NCBI RefSeq assembly: GCF_040760005.1
Contig: NZ_CP099760.1
Coordinates: 4,929,501 to 4,993,500, forward strand
DNA: 64,000 nucleotides
Direction: 5' to 3'
From: Pseudomonas sp. stari2
GTDB lineage: Bacteria; Pseudomonadota; Gammaproteobacteria; Pseudomonadales; Pseudomonadaceae
Shown: in pieces, positions 15,995-26,812 of the stretch
Layout: every line of letters begins with the position of its first letter
How positions within the stretch are numbered: the stretch's first letter is position 1
The notes under the pieces: model-generated
What the model was told of the DNA's origin: nothing
What the model saw: only the letters and a program-made list of their open reading frames with translations
Databases searched by the model: none
Translations under genes and position numbers: made by a program

Positions 15995-17437
15995 TCAGAG
16001 CAGGAAAATCGTCGCCAACCCCAGGAAGATGAAGAAGCCACCACTGTCGGTCATGGCTGTGATCATCACACTTGCTCCCATTGCCGGATCGCGCCCCATC
16101 TTGGCGAGGGTCATCGGGATCAACACCCCCATCAGTGCCGCCAACAGCAGATTCAGCGTCATGGCAGCCGTCATCACCACGCCCAGTGACCAACTGCCAT
16201 AAAGCAAATAAGCCACCACACCAATCACACCACCCCAGACCAGGCCGTTGATCAGCGCTACAGCGAGCTCTTTGCGCATCAGGCGCGAAGTATTGCCGGT
16301 GCTGACCTGATCGAGCGCCATGGCACGAACGATCATGGTGATCGTCTGGTTGCCGGAGTTGCCGCCAATGCCCGCGACAATCGGCATCAGGGCTGCCAGT
16401 GCCACCAGCTTCTCGATCGAGCCTTCGAACAGGCCGATCACCCGCGACGCGACGAATGCCGTGATCAGGTTGATCGCCAGCCACGCCCAACGGTTGCGCA
16501 GGGATTTCCAGACCGAAGCGAAAATATCTTCCTCTTCACGCAGACCCGCCATGTTGAGGACTTCACTTTCGCTCTCCTCACGAATCAGGTCGACCATTTC
16601 GTCGATGGTCAGACGGCCGATCAGCTTGCCGTTCTTGTCGACCACCGGGGCCGAGATCAAGTCGTAACGTTCGAACGCCTGAGCGGCGTCGTAGGCGTCT
16701 TCGTCCGGGTGGAAACTCACGGGATCGCTGGCCATCACCTCGGAAACCTGTTTCTCCGGATCATTGACCAGCAAGCGCTTGATTGGCAGCACGCCCTTGA
16801 GCACGCCGTCGTAATCGACCACGAACAGTTTGTCGGTATGGCCCGGCAGCTCTTTCAGGCGGCGCAGGTAACGCAGAACCACTTCGAGACTGACATCCTC
16901 ACGGATGGTCACCATCTCGAAGTCCATCAGCGCACCGACCTGCTCCTCGTCATAGGAGAGGGCCGAACGCACGCGCTCACGCTGCTGCTGATCCAGGGTC
17001 TCCATCAGCTCATGGACGACATCTCGCGGCAGCTCGGAGGCCAGATCAGCAAGTTCGTCGGCATCCATGTCCTTGGCGGCAGCCAGGAGCTCGTGATCGT
17101 CCATGTCGGCGATCAGCGTTTCACGGACGGAGTCGGATACTTCGAGAAGAATGTCGCCGTCGCGATCAGCCTTGACCAACTGCCAGAGCGTCAGACGATC
17201 GTCCAGCGGCAGGGCTTCAAGAATGTAGGCAACGTCGGCGGAGTGCAGATCATCGAGCTTGCGTTGCAGCTCGACGAGGTTTTGCCGGTGGACCAGGTTC
17301 TCGACCCGGTCATGATGTGCGCCTTCCTGGCGATGAGTCAGGTCTTCGACGACCCGTTGGCGCTGCAGCAGCTCAACGACCTGAGCCAGGCGATCCTGCA
17401 GGCTTTCCTGTGTTTTCTTTACTTCGATTTCGGACAT
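15995..17437 (-). CDS. mgtE: Magnesium transporter MgtE
   Basis: Gated Mg2+ channel of the inner membrane. The 480-residue protein has the N-terminal superhelical MgtE domain (about residues 35-140, HSADVAYILEALPLDDRL), a CBS-domain pair (about 145-270, including VMASDPVSFHPDEDAYDAAQ) and five C-terminal transmembrane helices with the pore signature GIGGNSGNQT. Start at 17437: GGAG lies 10 bases upstream. Length and domain order are those of the family. Confidence 0.95.
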   Translation of the reverse strand: MSEIEVKKTQESLQDRLAQVVELLQRQRVVEDLTHRQEGAHHDRVENLVHRQNLVELQRKLDDLHSADVAYILEALPLDDRLTLWQLVKADRDGDILLEVSDSVRETLIADMDDHELLAAAKDMDADELADLASELPRDVVHELMETLDQQQRERVRSALSYDEEQVGALMDFEMVTIREDVSLEVVLRYLRRLKELPGHTDKLFVVDYDGVLKGVLPIKRLLVNDPEKQVSEVMASDPVSFHPDEDAYDAAQAFERYDLISAPVVDKNGKLIGRLTIDEMVDLIREESESEVLNMAGLREEEDIFASVWKSLRNRWAWLAINLITAFVASRVIGLFEGSIEKLVALAALMPIVAGIGGNSGNQTITMIVRAMALDQVSTGNTSRLMRKELAVALINGLVWGGVIGVVAYLLYGSWSLGVVMTAAMTLNLLLAALMGVLIPMTLAKMGRDPAMGASVMITAMTDSGGFFIFLGLATIFLL

Positions 17438-17756
17438 AGGCGAACTCCACTCCCAGCAGCGGGGCACGCCGGAAGGATCAATCAGTCAATTCATGATTGG
17501 TAAAACGGGGTACTGAGTAACTACTGGGTAAGTCCATGGAGGTTTTCCATAAGCCCCGGCGGGGCTGACGGGCGCAATGATACACCGCCTGACGGTTTTA
17601 AACGTTAAAAATCTAGGCCGAAACAAGCGCTTGCGAGACAAACCTGAGCGCCGTCCTGACTCTTCAGAGTGCGACGACTTATCCTGAAAAGAAAACACAC
17701 CAGCGATGAAAAAACTGCCGACTACGCTTGAGGAGGATCGTCATGGAGGACGCCAA
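17438..17756. other. mgtE leader / divergent intergenic region
   Basis: About 320 bp between mgtE (-) and the DUF4124-like gene (+). On the minus strand the mgtE side can form two compact hairpins, AGCCCCG-CCGGGGCT (around 17555-17570) and ATGGA-aaacc-TCCAT next to it, upstream of about 100 bases of leader. No known Mg2+ riboswitch was recognised. Nothing else is seen in the interval. Confidence 0.35.
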
Positions 17757-18275
17757 ATGCCATCGAAAACATCCTGTTTCATGCTGACCACCCTGCTCTG
17801 CCTCCCACACATGGGGAACGCAACAACACTTCATCGCTGTGAAGCCCCTGACGGCAGCATCACCTTCACGACACTGAGCTGCGCGAGCGATGAGCACCTT
17901 TCACTTCAGGAAGTACGCCCCTACTCGCCTGGCTCGACGGTGGCACTGATGCCCGAAGCCCGGCATGAAGAAATATCCGATATGAATATCAGAAAGCGAG
18001 AAATGGCCGTTGTAGGGCGCACTCAGGACAAATGCGGAGATCTGATCGACGCGCGACAGAAGCGCGAAGCAATCATCAATCAACGAATAATCGCCGGCAT
18101 GAGCCAACAGGATGTTGAAAGCGCCTTGGGTAAACCCGACAAGGTCAGCATTCGCAATTCGGCAACGAGCTATCGTTACGACCTCAAGCGAGGCCGCAGT
18201 GCTCAAGTCGATTTTGATGAGAAAGGATGCGTGACGGGAAAAGCCAAATCCCGGACAACAAAAAGCCCGCGTTAA
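17757..18275 (+). CDS. Secreted DUF4124-type protein with SmpA/OmlA-like C-terminal half
   Basis: 172 residues, probably exported: signal-like N-terminus KTSCFMLTTLLCLPHMGNA, then a DUF4124-like beta segment (TTLHRCEAPDGSITFTTLSC, two cysteines). The C-terminal half contains GMSQQDVESALGKPDKV and SYRYDL, resembling the BamE/OmlA-type beta domain. Start at 17757 is supported by GGAGGA six bases upstream; the in-frame ATG at 17706 has no such site. No specific function is known. Its stop codon lies in the loop of the terminator that follows. Confidence 0.7.
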   Translation: MPSKTSCFMLTTLLCLPHMGNATTLHRCEAPDGSITFTTLSCASDEHLSLQEVRPYSPGSTVALMPEARHEEISDMNIRKREMAVVGRTQDKCGDLIDARQKREAIINQRIIAGMSQQDVESALGKPDKVSIRNSATSYRYDLKRGRSAQVDFDEKGCVTGKAKSRTTKSPR

Positions 18276-18287
18276 ACGCGGGCTTTT
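18261..18287. terminator. Terminator overlapping the end of the upstream CDS
   Basis: AAAAGCCCGCG / CGCGGGCTTTT with a TTAAA loop. The last three sense codons form the 5' arm and the TAA stop is in the loop. It also lies 8 bp beyond the 3' end of the convergent tRNA-Arg cluster and can terminate it. Confidence 0.85.
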
Positions 18288-18294
18288 CGGTATA

Positions 18295-18371
18295 TGGTGC
18301 ACTCGACAGGATTCGAACCTGTGACCGCTCGGTTCGTAGCCGAGTACTCTATCCAGCTGAGCTACGAGTGC
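18295..18371 (-). tRNA. tRNA-Arg (anticodon ACG), copy 3 of 3 in transcription order
   Basis: Minus-strand cloverleaf: acceptor GCACTCG/CGAGTGC, anticodon loop CTACGAA (ACG), T-arm ACAGG-TTCGAAT-CCTGT, discriminator A and encoded CCA. Identical in sequence to the next two copies. Confidence 0.97.
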
Positions 18372-18443
18372 AATTTGTGTTTTTAGACCAGACCACAACT
18401 GGCTGTAACCAAGTCATCTGCATTGCTGCAACTAACTCTTAAA

Positions 18444-18520
18444 TGGTGCACTCGACAGGATTCGAACCTGTGACCGCTCGGTTCGTAGCCGAGTACTCTA
18501 TCCAGCTGAGCTACGAGTGC
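18444..18520 (-). tRNA. tRNA-Arg (anticodon ACG), copy 2
   Basis: Identical to its two neighbours, including anticodon loop CTACGAA and encoded CCA; 77 nt. Start-to-start distance to each neighbour is 149 bp. Confidence 0.97.
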
Positions 18521-18592
18521 ATTTGTGTTTGTTAGACCAGATCACACCTGGTTGAAGCCGAGTCATTTACATTGCTGCAACTGACTCTTAAA

Positions 18593-18669
18593 TGGTGCAC
18601 TCGACAGGATTCGAACCTGTGACCGCTCGGTTCGTAGCCGAGTACTCTATCCAGCTGAGCTACGAGTGC
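18593..18669 (-). tRNA. tRNA-Arg (anticodon ACG), copy 1
   Basis: Identical to the other two copies. It is the promoter-proximal copy of the array, downstream of tRNA-Ser(GCT) on the same strand. Confidence 0.97.
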
Positions 18670-18776
18670 ATTTGTTGCGCCGCATTATAGCCCGTCTAAT
18701 CTCTATTCCAACCACTTTTTCTATTAATTTCAACAACTTACAGAAAAAGCCAGATTACAACGTACTAAGCAAATAA

Positions 18777-18867
18777 TGGCGGAGAACGGGGGATTCGAAC
18801 CCCCGACACCCTTGTGAGGTGTACTCCCTTAGCAGGGGAGCGCCTTCGGCCACTCGGCCAGCTCTCC
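18777..18867 (-). tRNA. tRNA-Ser (anticodon GCT)
   Basis: Class II tRNA on the minus strand: acceptor GGAGAGC/GTTCTCC, anticodon loop CTGCTAA (GCT, reads AGC/AGU), long variable arm (TACACCTCACAAGGGTGTC region), T-arm GGGGG-TTCGAAT-CCCCC and encoded CCA. 91 nt. It lies 62 bp after rsmA, as in other pseudomonads. Confidence 0.96.
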
Positions 18868-18929
18868 GCAACACGGGGCGTATCTTAACCAACCTTTTCC
18901 CCGTTTGCAAACATAAAAATCAATAAAAA

Positions 18930-19118
18930 TTAATGACTTGGTTCTTCGTCCTTCTCTTTCTTTATACGCAGGTAGATTTCCTCACGGTGCACGGCGACCT
19001 CTTTCGGGGCATTGACGCCGATACGCACTTGATTTCCTTTGACGCCGAGCACGGTCACGGTGATTTCGCCATCACCGATAATCAGGCTTTCTGCGCACCG
19101 ACGAGTCAGAATCAGCAT
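18930..19118 (-). CDS. rsmA: Carbon storage regulator CsrA/RsmA
   Basis: Post-transcriptional regulator that binds GGA motifs in 5' leaders and is titrated by Rsm sRNAs; controls secondary metabolism, biofilm and virulence traits in pseudomonads. The 62-residue protein begins [16 protein letters not shown], has the RNA-contacting strand [14 protein letters not shown] and ends with a charged tail. A strong GAGGAGAAAGGT site precedes the ATG. Location downstream of lysC and upstream of tRNA-Ser is the conserved alaS-lysC-rsmA order. Confidence 0.97.
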   Translation of the reverse strand: MLILTRRCAESLIIGDGEITVTVLGVKGNQVRIGVNAPKEVAVHREEIYLRIKKEKDEEPSH

Positions 19119-19259
19119 ACCTTTCTCCTCACGCGAATCATTTCAGGGACAACAGTCTGCAAAAAAAAGGCACCCGACCTACAACCGGAGCGATCGTAGC
19201 CCTACATGCCTGAGTATTGACCAGCGCGAGCAAAAGAACAGTTCAGGGCTCGCGCCATT

Positions 19260-19291
19260 CAAAAAATAAAGGGCGCGGTCAGACCGCGCCC
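19260..19291 (-). terminator. Intrinsic terminator of lysC
   Basis: GGGCGCGG / CCGCGCCC stem with a 5-base loop and a T-rich tail on the minus strand (TTTATTTTTT), 14 bp after the lysC stop. It separates lysC from rsmA, which therefore should have its own promoter in 19119-19259. Confidence 0.85.
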
Positions 19292-19305
19292 CTCATTGAC
19301 CAGGA

Positions 19306-20547
19306 TTACTCGCCCTGACGGGCCGGAGCGTCCAGTTCGAAAGCCGTGTGCAGGGCGCGCACGGCCAGTTCCAGGTACTTCTCTTCGATCACGACGGAAA
19401 CCTTGATTTCCGACGTCGAGATCATCTGGATGTTGATGCTTTCCTTCGCCAGGGATTCGAACATGCGGCTGGCCACGCCTGCGTGGGAACGCATGCCGAC
19501 GCCGACGATCGAGACCTTGGCGATCTTGGTGTCGCCAACCACTTCACGGGCACCGATCTCGCGAGCGGTGTTTTCCAGCACGGTCTGCGCGGACTGGTAG
19601 TCGTTGCGGTGCACGGTAAAGGTAAAGTCGGTGGTGTTATCGTGCGCGACGTTCTGCACGATCATGTCGACTTCGATGTTCGCGGCACTGATCGGGCCGA
19701 GAATCTTGAACGCCACGCCCGGGGTGTCTGGCACGCCACGGATGGTCAGCTTGGCTTCATCGCGGTTGAAAGCGATGCCGGAAATGATCGGCTGTTCCAT
19801 GGTTTCCTCTTCATCAATAGTAATGAGGGTGCCCGGACCCTCCTTGAAGCTGTGCAGTACGCGCAGCGGAACGTTGTACTTGCCGGCGAATTCCACGGCA
19901 CGGATCTGCAGCACCTTGGAACCGAGGCTGGCCATTTCCAGCATCTCTTCGAAGGTGATCTTGTCCAGACGCTGAGCAACCGATACCACACGCGGGTCGG
20001 TGGTGTAGACACCGTCGACATCCGTGTAGATCTGGCACTCATCAGCCTTCAACGCAGCGGCCAGCGCCACGCCGGTGGTGTCGGAACCGCCACGCCCCAG
20101 GGTCGTGATGTTGCCGTGCTCGTCGACGCCCTGGAAACCGGCGACCACAACCACGCGACCGGCTTTCAGGTCACCACGAATCTTCTGGTCATCAATCTGC
20201 AAGATACGCGCTTTATTGTGCGCACTGTCCGTCAGGATCCGCACCTGGTTGCCGGTGTACGACACCGCCGGCACACCGCGCTTGATCAGCGCCATGGCCA
20301 ACAGGGCAATCGTCACCTGCTCACCGGTGGACACGATCACGTCCAGTTCACGGGGAACCGGTTGATCTTCGCCACTGATTTGCTTGGCCAGATCGATCAG
20401 ACGGTTGGTCTCGCCGCTCATTGCAGACAGCACAACCACCAGGTCATCGCCGGCATCGCGGAATTTCTTAACCTTGTCGGCGACCTGCTCGATTCTCTCG
20501 ACAGTGCCGACCGAGGTGCCTCCAAATTTCTGTACGATCAAAGCCAT
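19306..20547 (-). CDS. lysC: Aspartate kinase LysC
   Basis: First step of the aspartate family (Lys, Thr, Met, diaminopimelate): ATP-dependent phosphorylation of aspartate. The 413-residue protein starts MALIVQKFGGTSVG (kinase signature), has FQGVDEHGNITTLGRGGSDTT in the catalytic domain, then paired ACT domains (from about residue 265, ISGIAFNRDEAKLTI and VSIVGVGMRSHAGVA) that mediate Lys/Thr inhibition. A 7-residue longer start at 20568 is less likely because MALIVQKF is the family N-terminus. It may contain an internal start for the regulatory subunit. Confidence 0.96.
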   Translation of the reverse strand: MALIVQKFGGTSVGTVERIEQVADKVKKFRDAGDDLVVVLSAMSGETNRLIDLAKQISGEDQPVPRELDVIVSTGEQVTIALLAMALIKRGVPAVSYTGNQVRILTDSAHNKARILQIDDQKIRGDLKAGRVVVVAGFQGVDEHGNITTLGRGGSDTTGVALAAALKADECQIYTDVDGVYTTDPRVVSVAQRLDKITFEEMLEMASLGSKVLQIRAVEFAGKYNVPLRVLHSFKEGPGTLITIDEEETMEQPIISGIAFNRDEAKLTIRGVPDTPGVAFKILGPISAANIEVDMIVQNVAHDNTTDFTFTVHRNDYQSAQTVLENTAREIGAREVVGDTKIAKVSIVGVGMRSHAGVASRMFESLAKESINIQMISTSEIKVSVVIEEKYLELAVRALHTAFELDAPARQGE

Positions 20548-20637
20548 TTCAAAGCCGCCTCTGCCCATGAAGGGCGCCCAATAATCACTCGAACAGCCGC
20601 CGGGCCCGCCACTAGACTGCGGGCCAGACAGACCGTC

Positions 20638-23262
<2,625 letters not shown>

Positions 23263-23408
23263 TAGGTTCTTCCACGGAGGCTGCGGCCAAAGGCCTGTAC
23301 GAAACGTCAACAGACGAAACGACGGCAAAGGGCCGCATTATATCGGCCCTGCGCGCGGGGTACAGCGTGTTTATACGATAGAAACGGTCAATTGGGTGGC
23401 TAACGCTG

Positions 23409-24413
23409 TCACTTGCGCGAAAACTCGACGAATGTCGCGATCACTTGCTCGATTTGCGAGCGATCGACGTCCATGTGCGTGACCATCCGCAGCCGGGCGG
23501 CAGCGCTCAATTTGATCCCGCGCTCGGCAGCGAATGCCTTGATCGCATCGGCACGATCACCCATCTGCACGTAAACCATGTTGGTCTGCACCGGCTCGAC
23601 ACTGAAACCGGCCTCGCGCAGGCCTTCGGCCAGCAACTGCGCGTTGGCATGATCATCCGCCAGACGCTCGACGTTGTGATCCAGCGCATACAGCCCCGCC
23701 GCCGCCAACAATCCGGCCTGACGCATGCCGCCGCCGACCATCTTGCGCAGGCGCCGCGCCTTTGCAATCAACGCCGACGAACCGCACAGCACCGAACCGA
23801 CCGGCGCGCCGAGTCCTTTGGACAGGCACACTGACACCGAATCGAAGTGTTGCGTGATTTCCCGGGCATCAACCCCGAGCTTGACGGCGGCGTTGTACAG
23901 ACGCGCACCGTCCAGATGCAGCTGCAGGCCATTGTCTCGAGTGAACTGACGTGCCCGGGCCAGATACTCCATCGGCAACACCTTGCCCTGCATGGTGTTT
24001 TCCAGCGCCAGCAGACGGGTGCGGGCAAAGTGGAAGTCGTCGGGCTTGATCGCCGCTGCCACCTGATCCAGGTCCAGCGAGCCATCGGCCTGCACTTCCA
24101 GCGGCTGCGGCTGGATCGAGCCGAGCACCGCTGCGCCGCCGCCCTCGTACTTATAGGTGTGCGCCTGTTGACCGACGATGTATTCGTCGCCGCGCTCGCA
24201 GTGCGCCATCAACCCCAGCAGGTTGCTCATGGTGCCGGTCGGGACGAACAGCGCCGCAGCAAAACCCAGCCGTTTTGCCATTTCGGCTTCCAGACGATTG
24301 ACCGTCGGATCTTCGCCATACACATCATCACCGGTGGCCGCAGCGGTCATCGCGTCGAGCATGGCGGGGGTCGGTTGGGTGACGGTGTCGCTGCGAAGAT
24401 CGATAACGCTCAT
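23409..24413 (-). CDS. ltaE: Low-specificity L-threonine aldolase
   Basis: PLP enzyme that cleaves L-threonine and beta-hydroxy amino acids to glycine and an aldehyde. The 334-residue fold-type I protein has the N-terminal [15 protein letters not shown] signature, [15 protein letters not shown], and the PLP lysine in [13 protein letters not shown] near residue 200. [12 protein letters not shown] carries the cofactor-binding Asp. Family length is normal. It is divergent from the FMN riboswitch / ribH unit. Confidence 0.94.
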   Translation of the reverse strand: MSVIDLRSDTVTQPTPAMLDAMTAAATGDDVYGEDPTVNRLEAEMAKRLGFAAALFVPTGTMSNLLGLMAHCERGDEYIVGQQAHTYKYEGGGAAVLGSIQPQPLEVQADGSLDLDQVAAAIKPDDFHFARTRLLALENTMQGKVLPMEYLARARQFTRDNGLQLHLDGARLYNAAVKLGVDAREITQHFDSVSVCLSKGLGAPVGSVLCGSSALIAKARRLRKMVGGGMRQAGLLAAAGLYALDHNVERLADDHANAQLLAEGLREAGFSVEPVQTNMVYVQMGDRADAIKAFAAERGIKLSAAARLRMVTHMDVDRSQIEQVIATFVEFSRK

Positions 24414-24612
24414 GTACCTGGCCTCAAGTCAGCAGGGGAAATCCCTTTACGAAGGGGAATTACTGCGGGCATGGCGCGGATTAATCAACCCTCGCGCAAG
24501 GAAAAGTCGTTTCCACGCTTCGAAAAATCCGATGGCAATCATCACAAAGGCGCAATGCACGGCCCCGCAATCTGTGATAAAAACGCTGCGCCGCCCGATA
24601 AAGGGTGGCGAA

Positions 24613-24780
24613 ACGTTCTCAGGGCGGGGTGCAATTCCCCACCGGCGGTAATTGCGCGCAATGCGCATAGCCCGCGAGCGCTTGGTGACGGGCACGGCAA
24701 AAACCGTGAACGGCGGCAAGGTCAGCAGACCCGGTGTGATTCCGGGGCCGACGGTCACAGTCCGGATGAAGAGAGAACGG
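24613..24780 (+). promoter_or_regulatory. FMN riboswitch (RFN element) upstream of ribH
   Basis: All RFN hallmarks are present: GTTCTCAGGGCGGGG, ATTCCCCACCGGCGGTAAT, AGCCCGCGAGCG, GGTCAGCAGACCCGGTG, ATTCCGGGGCCGACGGTCA and CAGTCCGGATGAAGAGAGAAC, with the ends pairing to close P1. The aptamer ends about 105 bp before ribH; that stretch contains GAATC-cctttc-GATTC and T-rich sequence as a possible expression platform. It is expected to turn ribH off when FMN is abundant. Confidence 0.96.
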
Positions 24781-24884
24781 GATTGACGCCAAAGGGCCGT
24801 CCGCCGTGTTCGCGCGAGCGTGCGTACCCTTGAATCCCTTTCGATTCATAAAGCCCTGTTTTTCACACAAACAGGAGTCAGAAC

Positions 24885-25394
24885 ATGCAACCCACCGCTA
24901 TCGACAGCAAAAGCAAACACACCCACGGCGAGCGCGTCGCGTTCATTCAGGCCTGCTGGCACAAGGAAATCGTCGACCAGAGCCGTAAAGGTTTCCTCGC
25001 CGAAATGATCGCTCAGGGCTATCAGGAATCAGACATCGATTTCTTCGAAGTCGGCGGCGCCTTTGAAATGCCCCTGCACGCCAAACTGCTGGCCAAGACC
25101 GGTCGTTATGCCGGCATCGTTGCCGCCGCCCTGGTGGTGGACGGCGGAATCTACCGTCACGAGTTCGTTGCCCAGTCGGTCGTCAGCGGCCTGATGCAGG
25201 TTCAGCTGGAAACCGAAGTACCGGTGTTCTCGGTATCGCTGACCCCGCACCACTTCCACGCTGGCGAAGAACACCAGAAGTTCTTCTTCGAGCATTTCGT
25301 GCACAAGGGTCAGGAAGCGGCGAAGACTTGCGCGGATACGCTGCAGAAAGTGCGTGCGTTGCGCCGCACCGAGCCGCGCGCCGTAGCGGTCTGA
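24885..25394 (+). CDS. ribH: 6,7-dimethyl-8-ribityllumazine synthase, type 2
   Basis: Penultimate step of riboflavin synthesis: condenses 5-amino-6-ribitylaminouracil with dihydroxybutanone phosphate. The 169-residue protein has ACWHKEIVDQSRKGF, EVGGAFEMPLHAKLL and a C-terminal HHFHAGEEHQKFFFEHF stretch. It resembles the RibH2 lineage known from rhizobia and Brucella rather than the housekeeping RibH next to ribE/nusB, so it is probably a second paralogue. CAGGAG lies before the ATG. Expression is under the FMN riboswitch immediately upstream. Confidence 0.92.
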   Translation: MQPTAIDSKSKHTHGERVAFIQACWHKEIVDQSRKGFLAEMIAQGYQESDIDFFEVGGAFEMPLHAKLLAKTGRYAGIVAAALVVDGGIYRHEFVAQSVVSGLMQVQLETEVPVFSVSLTPHHFHAGEEHQKFFFEHFVHKGQEAAKTCADTLQKVRALRRTEPRAVAV

Positions 25395-25405
25395 TGCAAT
25401 AACGA

Positions 25406-25432
25406 TCTCCCCCGTGCGCTGCGCGGGGGAGA
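25406..25432. terminator. Hairpin between convergent ribH and astE
   Basis: TCTCCCCC / GGGGGAGA stem extended by G-C and G-U pairs with a 3-base loop. Placed in the 45-bp gap between two convergent stops; no U-run. Confidence 0.5.
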
Positions 25433-25439
25433 CTCAGTG

Positions 25440-26450
25440 TCAGGCCAACTGCTCGTCAGTGGTCGGCACGATCAGAATGCCCGCCCGCAGGCCGTTCTTG
25501 ACCTTGGGATTGGGGAAAATGATCCGCGCGCCCTGCTCTTCGATGATCCAGCGGGTATTGGCCAGGTCTTCGGCCAGCACATATCCCACATCCAGCTCCG
25601 AAAAGTTTTCGATGTCCGCCGGCAGGTTCAGGCGGAACGAGTCGCTGTGCTTGATGATTTCCCGCGCCACGCTGAACAGTTGCAGACCGTCCAGGCCCTG
25701 CTCGGCCATCTCCGGCTCAGTGCCTTCGATGATCTGCTTCAGGCGGGTTTCCAGCAGCGACACATTGACCCCGGCGTTCTGCCCGAATGGCCGCGCCTTG
25801 CCCAGTTCCAGGGTGAAAGACTCGGCCCCGAGCTTGTCGTAAGTGTAGGAGCTGAACACGATCGACGGTTTGTTCTGCAACAGCACCGCTTCCATACCGG
25901 CGGCGCGCAGACGGGCTAATTCAAGACGGGAATGCTGGCGACCTTCCTTCCACGGATACAGGGCGAACTGCTCGATCTTCGAACCGCGAATCGCCGTGTG
26001 CAGGTCATAGTGCAGGCGCTGACGATCCGGCACGCTGAAGAAGCTCGCTGCCAGGCGCTCCAGCTCGCAGGCGCGCAGAGCTTCGGACCCGCTGCTTTGT
26101 TCGTGACGGCCGTTGAACAACCGATTGACGTCCTGCTCGATGAAACGCTCGCCCTTGCGAATCGCTTCCGGGTTGCCGAACAGGAACAGAATGCGTGCGC
26201 GCGGCTTCAAGTCGCCGCGAGCGATGTCATGCAGCAGCCGGTCGAGCAATTCGATCGGTGCCGTTTCGTTGCCGTGGATCCCTGCCGACAGCAGCAGGTC
26301 CAGGCCATTGTCGCGCGCTTCGGGTGGCCGGACTTCCAGCGCACCCTCGCTCAACCAGCGCATACGCACGCCTTCGACAGTCAGTTGAGTCTTCTCCGCC
26401 GGTTCGCGGCCGGCGAGGGTCAGTTCAAGCAGTTTGCCGAGGGCGAGCAT
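25440..26450 (-). CDS. astE: Succinylglutamate desuccinylase AstE (AruE)
   Basis: Last step of the arginine succinyltransferase pathway: releases glutamate and succinate from N-succinylglutamate. The 336-residue zinc hydrolase has the metal-binding motif [11 protein letters not shown] (His and Glu, about residues 55-65), [22 protein letters not shown] and the third ligand in [10 protein letters not shown]. It is the promoter-distal gene of the aru operon, 12 bp after the small conserved gene. Confidence 0.96.
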   Translation of the reverse strand: MLALGKLLELTLAGREPAEKTQLTVEGVRMRWLSEGALEVRPPEARDNGLDLLLSAGIHGNETAPIELLDRLLHDIARGDLKPRARILFLFGNPEAIRKGERFIEQDVNRLFNGRHEQSSGSEALRACELERLAASFFSVPDRQRLHYDLHTAIRGSKIEQFALYPWKEGRQHSRLELARLRAAGMEAVLLQNKPSIVFSSYTYDKLGAESFTLELGKARPFGQNAGVNVSLLETRLKQIIEGTEPEMAEQGLDGLQLFSVAREIIKHSDSFRLNLPADIENFSELDVGYVLAEDLANTRWIIEEQGARIIFPNPKVKNGLRAGILIVPTTDEQLA

Positions 26451-26462
26451 AGAGCGGTTTCC

Positions 26463-26753
26463 TTAGTGGTCGTGGTTGCAATCCGGGCCGTGCACGTGGC
26501 CGTCATCGTCGCCGAGGTCAGCCGGTTCCATCTCCAGTTGCAGACTTACCAGATTAGTCGCCAATGGGCGCAACAGCAGGTTGGCGTACTCGGCATCGCC
26601 TTCTTCGACGTCCACGCCGATCAGCAGCTGGCCGCGGCCGTCCTGCTGGATCCACAGCTCTTTGCCTTGCCACATGACCGCGACGCGGGTGCAGGAAGTT
26701 TGCAGTTGCGTGCCGTCAGTGTCTTCAAGGATCAGTTGCAGGGAATCGCTCAT
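26463..26753 (-). CDS. Conserved small protein of the aru/ast operon
   Basis: 96 residues, between astB and astE as in other pseudomonads (the position of PA0900). The body is a plain alpha/beta sequence without catalytic motifs; the last 15 residues are a His/Asp-rich tail (DDDGHVHGPDCNHDH) that could bind metal. Older annotations of homologues as a topoisomerase have no support in this sequence. Conserved position suggests a role linked to arginine catabolism, possibly metal supply to the zinc enzyme AstE; that is speculation. Confidence 0.8.
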   Translation of the reverse strand: MSDSLQLILEDTDGTQLQTSCTRVAVMWQGKELWIQQDGRGQLLIGVDVEEGDAEYANLLLRPLATNLVSLQLEMEPADLGDDDGHVHGPDCNHDH

Positions 26754-26812
26754 GTTTTACGCTCTCTTGGGGAGATGGAACCGTACGCCGCGACAAAGCG
26801 GCGCACCAGTCA

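Larger units (their letters stand above)
18295..18669 (-). repeat. Tandem array of three tRNA-Arg(ACG) units, 149-bp period
   Basis: Not only the tRNAs but also the two complete spacers between them are homologous: both contain TTAGACCAGA, a GGTTG/GGCTG segment, CATTGCTGCAACT and ACTCTTAAATGG with a few substitutions. This shows duplication of a whole 149-bp unit, with tRNA copies kept identical while spacers drift. Confidence 0.9.

Noticed and set aside
17438..17700. M-box or ykoK Mg2+ riboswitch before mgtE
   Set aside because: The region has two simple hairpins but none of the conserved riboswitch core segments.
26463..26753. Topoisomerase II, an annotation carried by some homologues
   Set aside because: 96 residues with no nucleotide-binding or topoisomerase motif.
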